Below are positions 59,287 through 62,399 of a stretch of DNA of 62,399 nucleotides, piece after piece (the first letter of the stretch is position 1; each line of letters starts with the position of its first letter). The DNA comes from Nitrososphaerota archaeon. GTDB taxonomy: Archaea; Thermoproteota; Nitrososphaeria; Nitrososphaerales; Nitrosopumilaceae. A program made the position numbers and the translations under genes. The notes below the pieces were generated by a model. The model worked only from the letters and a program-made list of their open reading frames with translations. It was not told where the DNA came from and did not search any database. The stretch is taken from assembly GCA_022573895.1 (NCBI GenBank), contig JACZTB010000007.1:1-62399 (forward strand), written 5' to 3'.

Positions 59287-60489
59287 ATGAAAACCACAGT
59301 TACTTTTTCTATTCTAATTATTTTTGGAATGACAAGTATGGCTTTTGCAGAATCTTATCCTGACTTGGGAGTAAAAGTAGAGATAGTAGCTGAGAATCTT
59401 TCTATTCCATGGAGTATTGATTTTGCACCAGATGGCAGGATCTTCTTTTCTGAAAGAACAGGAACTCTGAATGTAATTGATAATTCAATACAAAAACAAA
59501 TCATGTCATTAAATGTAGGAGGTGGAGAGGGAGGAATGCTTGGAATAGCACTGGATCCTGACTTTGAATCAAATCACTACATCTACATCTACTATACTTA
59601 CAACGAATTTCTATCAACTAAGAATAAACTCGTGCGATTTGTAGAATCAAACAATGTTCTAACTGAAGACAAGATTCTACTTGAGAATATTCCAGGGGCA
59701 TCATACCATGATGGAGGCAGAATAAAGTTTGGGCCAGATGGCAAGTTGTATGTTACAACTGGCGATGCAGGAAATCCTAGTCTTTCACAAAGATTAGATT
59801 CTGTTTCAGGTAAAATTCTCAGGATAAATTCTGATGGAACAATACCTGATGATAATCCATGGGAAAATTCTCCTGTATATTCAATCGGACACAGAAACCC
59901 ACAGGGAATTGACTGGGATGAATCAGGAAATCTGGTTGCAACAGAACATGGTTCATCTGCACACGATGAAGTGAATGTAATAGAACCTGGAAAAAATTAT
60001 GGTTGGCCTGATGTAATTGGTGATGAAACAAAAGATGGTTTGACTAATCCAATATTGCATTCAGGTGATGATACTTGGGCTCCATCAGGTGCTGCGTTTT
60101 ATTATGGTGAAGAGATCCCACAATGGAATGGAAAATATTTTGTAGCTTCACTTAGAGGACAGCACCTACTCGTAATTGACTTTGATTCAGACTATAATGT
60201 AATTTCTCAGGAAAAGTTGTTCTGGGGAGAATTTGGAAGACTGAGAGATGTGGTGCAAGGACCTGATGGTTTGTACATCTTGACTAGTAATCAAGACGGA
60301 CGAGGTAATCCATTACCTAATGATGATAGAATTCTTCGAGTTACCTCACTTTATGACATTAATAATAGTCCTCAATGGATAAAAAATATCTCAAAATGGC
60401 TTATTGATGGATTGATTTCAGAAGAGGAATTACTCGATGCGTTTTCATATCTAAATCAAAAAGGAATATTGTTAAACAACAATTCTTAA
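59287..60489 (+). CDS. PQQ-dependent sugar dehydrogenase family protein (secreted)
   Basis: From ATG 59287 about 400 residues: signal peptide (FSILIIFGMTSMAFA, cleaved near residue 21), then a six-bladed propeller of the soluble glucose/aldose dehydrogenase type with NLSIPWSIDFAPDGRIFFSE, YHDGGRIKFGPDGKLYVTTG, GHRNPQGIDW and EHGSSAHDEVN. PQQ and Ca2+ binding follow from the family; AOA do not obviously make PQQ, so cofactor and substrate are open. Residues after about 370 are a helical tail (WIKNISKWLIDGLISEEELL) seen on exported thaumarchaeal proteins. A GTG at 59278 is an alternative start. Confidence 0.88.
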   Translation: MKTTVTFSILIIFGMTSMAFAESYPDLGVKVEIVAENLSIPWSIDFAPDGRIFFSERTGTLNVIDNSIQKQIMSLNVGGGEGGMLGIALDPDFESNHYIYIYYTYNEFLSTKNKLVRFVESNNVLTEDKILLENIPGASYHDGGRIKFGPDGKLYVTTGDAGNPSLSQRLDSVSGKILRINSDGTIPDDNPWENSPVYSIGHRNPQGIDWDESGNLVATEHGSSAHDEVNVIEPGKNYGWPDVIGDETKDGLTNPILHSGDDTWAPSGAAFYYGEEIPQWNGKYFVASLRGQHLLVIDFDSDYNVISQEKLFWGEFGRLRDVVQGPDGLYILTSNQDGRGNPLPNDDRILRVTSLYDINNSPQWIKNISKWLIDGLISEEELLDAFSYLNQKGILLNNNS

Positions 60490-60513
60490 TATTGGATTGG
60501 AGCATGCTCAACG

Positions 60514-62399
60514 TTGGATAAAAGAGAGATTCTAAAGGAGTTTTCATCAGATTCTGACAAATACTATAAGGTCAAGTTATTTGATGAGCAAGGCTTTGTT
60601 CGAAAGTCTTGCTCAAAGTGTGGTAGATTCTTTTGGACACTGGATTCTGGACGAGACTTTTGCCCGGAGGACGCAGATGATACGTATTCATTCATCGGAG
60701 ATCCGCCAACTGCAAAGCGATTTGATTATACAGAAGCATGGAAGCAAGTTGAAGAATTTTTTGTAAAAAACGGTCACACCTCAGTTAGTAGATATCCAGT
60801 TGTGTGTAGATGGCGTGATGATCTATACTTTACAATTGCATCAATCGTTGATTTTCAAAGAGTGATGGGCTCTAAAGTAGTCTTTGAGTTTCCTGCAAAT
60901 CCATTAATAGTTCCACAAACTTGTTTGCGTTTCAAAGATTTAGAAAATGTTGGAGTAACTGGCAGACACTTTTCTAGCTTTTGCATGATAGGGCAACACA
61001 GCATTCCAAATGAACCAGGTGGTTATTGGAAAGATGAATGTGTTGATTTGGACTATAGATTACTAACTGAGCAATTTGGAATAAAGAAAGAGGAAGTTGT
61101 CTTTGTTGAAGACGTATGGGAGGGCGGTGGTTCATTTGGATCATCACTAGAATATTTTGTTAAAGGACTGGAGCTTGGAAATGCGGTATTTACTGAATTT
61201 CAAGGGGAGTTAGGCAAGCATACCATTCTTGACCAGAAAATTATAGACATGGGTGCAGGTCTTGAGAGATTTGCGTGGATTACAATGGGTACTCCTACTG
61301 CATATGACTGCTGTTTTGGTCCAATAACTAATCATCTCATGCAAAAGATAGGAATTGAATCAGATTCAGAAATGCTAAGAAAATATTTCACAGCAATTTC
61401 AAAGAACCTTGAGATTTATGATGACTTGATAGATGTAAGGAAACATGCAGTGAATGATACGGGACTAACTGATGATCAAGTGAATAGAATTATCACACCG
61501 CTTGAAGGAATGTATCTTATTGTTGATCATCTTCGTACTTTGATCTTTGCAATAGCTGATGGTGCCCTACCAAGCAATGTTGGTGGTGGATACAATCTTC
61601 GAATAATGATTAGAAGAATTAGTGGAACAATGGATAGAATGAATCTCAAGCTAGACATTGATGAATTAGTAGATATGCATATTGACTATCTCAAAGATAC
61701 CTATCCGGAACTAGATGAGAAGAGACAAGACGTCAAGATTATTCTAAAGATAGAATCTCAGAGATATGTTGAATCCAAAGTCCATATGAAGAAGATTGCT
61801 GATAAGATGAGCCAGAGAGAGCGTGCACCTACAGTTGATGAGTTAATCACGTTGTACGAATCAGATGGGGTTACTCCAGAATATCTCAAAGAGATTAACG
61901 CAATTTCTGAAATTCCTTCGTCATTTTATGCAAAACTATCAGATCTGCACCAATCAGACAAGAAAAAGACTGCAGAGCAACTATCCATTGATGATCTTCC
62001 AGAGACAGAGATGTTATTTTATGCAGATGATCCAATGTCATTTGATGCCAAGGTTCTTCGAGTGATTGATGATTTGGTGGTATTAGATAGAACGTCATTT
62101 TATGCAAGAGGTGGAGGACAAGAACCAGACTATGGCACCATATCAGGCTCGAAAGTGGTTGATGTGAACAAACATGGCGGTGTAATTTTGCACAAGATTG
62201 ATGGAGAGATTCCAAAAGAAGGAGAGACAGTTTCTTGTATGGTTGATGAAACTCGTCGTTCCAACATTACAAAGAACCATACCAGTACACACATTCTAAA
62301 TTCATCAGCTAGAGGAGTATTGGGTTCATGGGTTTGGCAGCATTCTGCATTCAAGGATGTTGATCATGCTAGACTAGACATTACTCACCATTCATCACT
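60514..62399 (+). CDS. alaS: Alanyl-tRNA synthetase (C-terminus beyond window)
   Basis: The frame is open from the stop of the PQQ gene to the window end, 628 codons from a TTG at 60514. The N-terminus (DKREILKEFSSDSDKYYKVK, CSKCGRFFWTLDSGRDFCPED with a zinc-like Cys set, then FDYTEAWKQVEEFFVKNGHT), the aminoacylation core (GGGSFGSSLEYFVKGLELG, MGAGLERFAWITMG) and the editing motif KNHTSTHILNSSARGVLG (HxxxH) match archaeal AlaRS. It charges tRNA-Ala and clears Ser or Gly mischarging. No ATG precedes in frame, so TTG is the likely start. Confidence 0.94.
   Translation, partial: MDKREILKEFSSDSDKYYKVKLFDEQGFVRKSCSKCGRFFWTLDSGRDFCPEDADDTYSFIGDPPTAKRFDYTEAWKQVEEFFVKNGHTSVSRYPVVCRWRDDLYFTIASIVDFQRVMGSKVVFEFPANPLIVPQTCLRFKDLENVGVTGRHFSSFCMIGQHSIPNEPGGYWKDECVDLDYRLLTEQFGIKKEEVVFVEDVWEGGGSFGSSLEYFVKGLELGNAVFTEFQGELGKHTILDQKIIDMGAGLERFAWITMGTPTAYDCCFGPITNHLMQKIGIESDSEMLRKYFTAISKNLEIYDDLIDVRKHAVNDTGLTDDQVNRIITPLEGMYLIVDHLRTLIFAIADGALPSNVGGGYNLRIMIRRISGTMDRMNLKLDIDELVDMHIDYLKDTYPELDEKRQDVKIILKIESQRYVESKVHMKKIADKMSQRERAPTVDELITLYESDGVTPEYLKEINAISEIPSSFYAKLSDLHQSDKKKTAEQLSIDDLPETEMLFYADDPMSFDAKVLRVIDDLVVLDRTSFYARGGGQEPDYGTISGSKVVDVNKHGGVILHKIDGEIPKEGETVSCMVDETRRSNITKNHTSTHILNSSARGVLGSWVWQHSAFKDVDHARLDITHHSS

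Overview
The window is a contiguous piece of an ammonia-oxidising-archaeon-type genome (Nitrososphaerota/Thaumarchaeota, Nitrosopumilus-like). This rests on AT-rich DNA, archaeal information-processing genes (L10e, L15e, L18e, L19e, L37Ae, RpoD, SecY/SecE, Spt5, Cbf5, KEOPS Pcc1, Rrp4/41/42, SBDS, NOB1, prefoldin alpha and beta, D-aminoacyl-tRNA deacylase), a 2-oxoacid:ferredoxin oxidoreductase, a CofE-type F420 ligase, an ATP-type PEP carboxykinase and CFI-box and stand-alone RAM-domain proteins. Many genes look leaderless: a TATA-like box lies about 25 nt before the start codon, and TTG and GTG starts are common. I see no phage, insertion sequence, CRISPR array or rRNA.

Layout. 1-7 kb is the least conserved part: a partial ParB-like gene, a Pro/Glu-repeat miniprotein, two stand-alone RAM proteins, a CFI-box surface protein, several very small zinc-ribbon or basic proteins, a structured intergenic element, an orphan PLD-like domain, a tRNA-splicing-endonuclease subunit and L10e. 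7-18 kb holds tRNA-Gly, a cation/proton antiporter, a palindrome-preceded Cys miniprotein, a coiled-coil protein facing a family 2 glycosyltransferase, a rhodanese/single-Cys protein/ferredoxin cassette, NAD kinase, NOB1, a second rhodanese, XPF nuclease and prefoldin beta. 18-25 kb has a Fic/Doc-like gene, then a run of Pcc1, L37Ae, exosome and SBDS genes, and the divergent rpoD-L18e-L13-S9 operon. 25-38 kb is metabolism: two aconitase-family dehydratase pairs (leucine and perhaps lysine synthesis), CofE, 2-oxoacid:ferredoxin oxidoreductase, a D-2-hydroxyacid dehydrogenase, a HutX-like protein, an FAD oxidoreductase and an intron-containing tRNA-Ser. 38-48.6 kb on the minus strand is pfdA-ftsY-argF followed by the end of the spc operon (L18-S5-L30-L15-secY-adkA-EMC3-cmk-cbf5), plus superoxide dismutase. 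48.6-62.4 kb has a membrane subtilase, PEP carboxykinase, L15e-L19e, MGMT-dtdA, secE-spt5-L11, an Lrp regulator, L1-P0, a TRIC-type channel, an inverted L12, a PQQ-type sugar dehydrogenase and a partial alanyl-tRNA synthetase.

The points I would examine first are: the sulfur-relay-like cassette at 12.9-15.1 kb; pckA, which appears to start at a CTG behind a strong Shine-Dalgarno; a Fic/Doc protein lacking the motif histidine and coupled to a 27-residue ORF; an orphan PLD-like domain that has lost its HxK residues; a family of Cys-rich microproteins, one behind an 11-bp palindrome; and an FtsY with a long Pro/Glu-repeat tail at the C-terminus.
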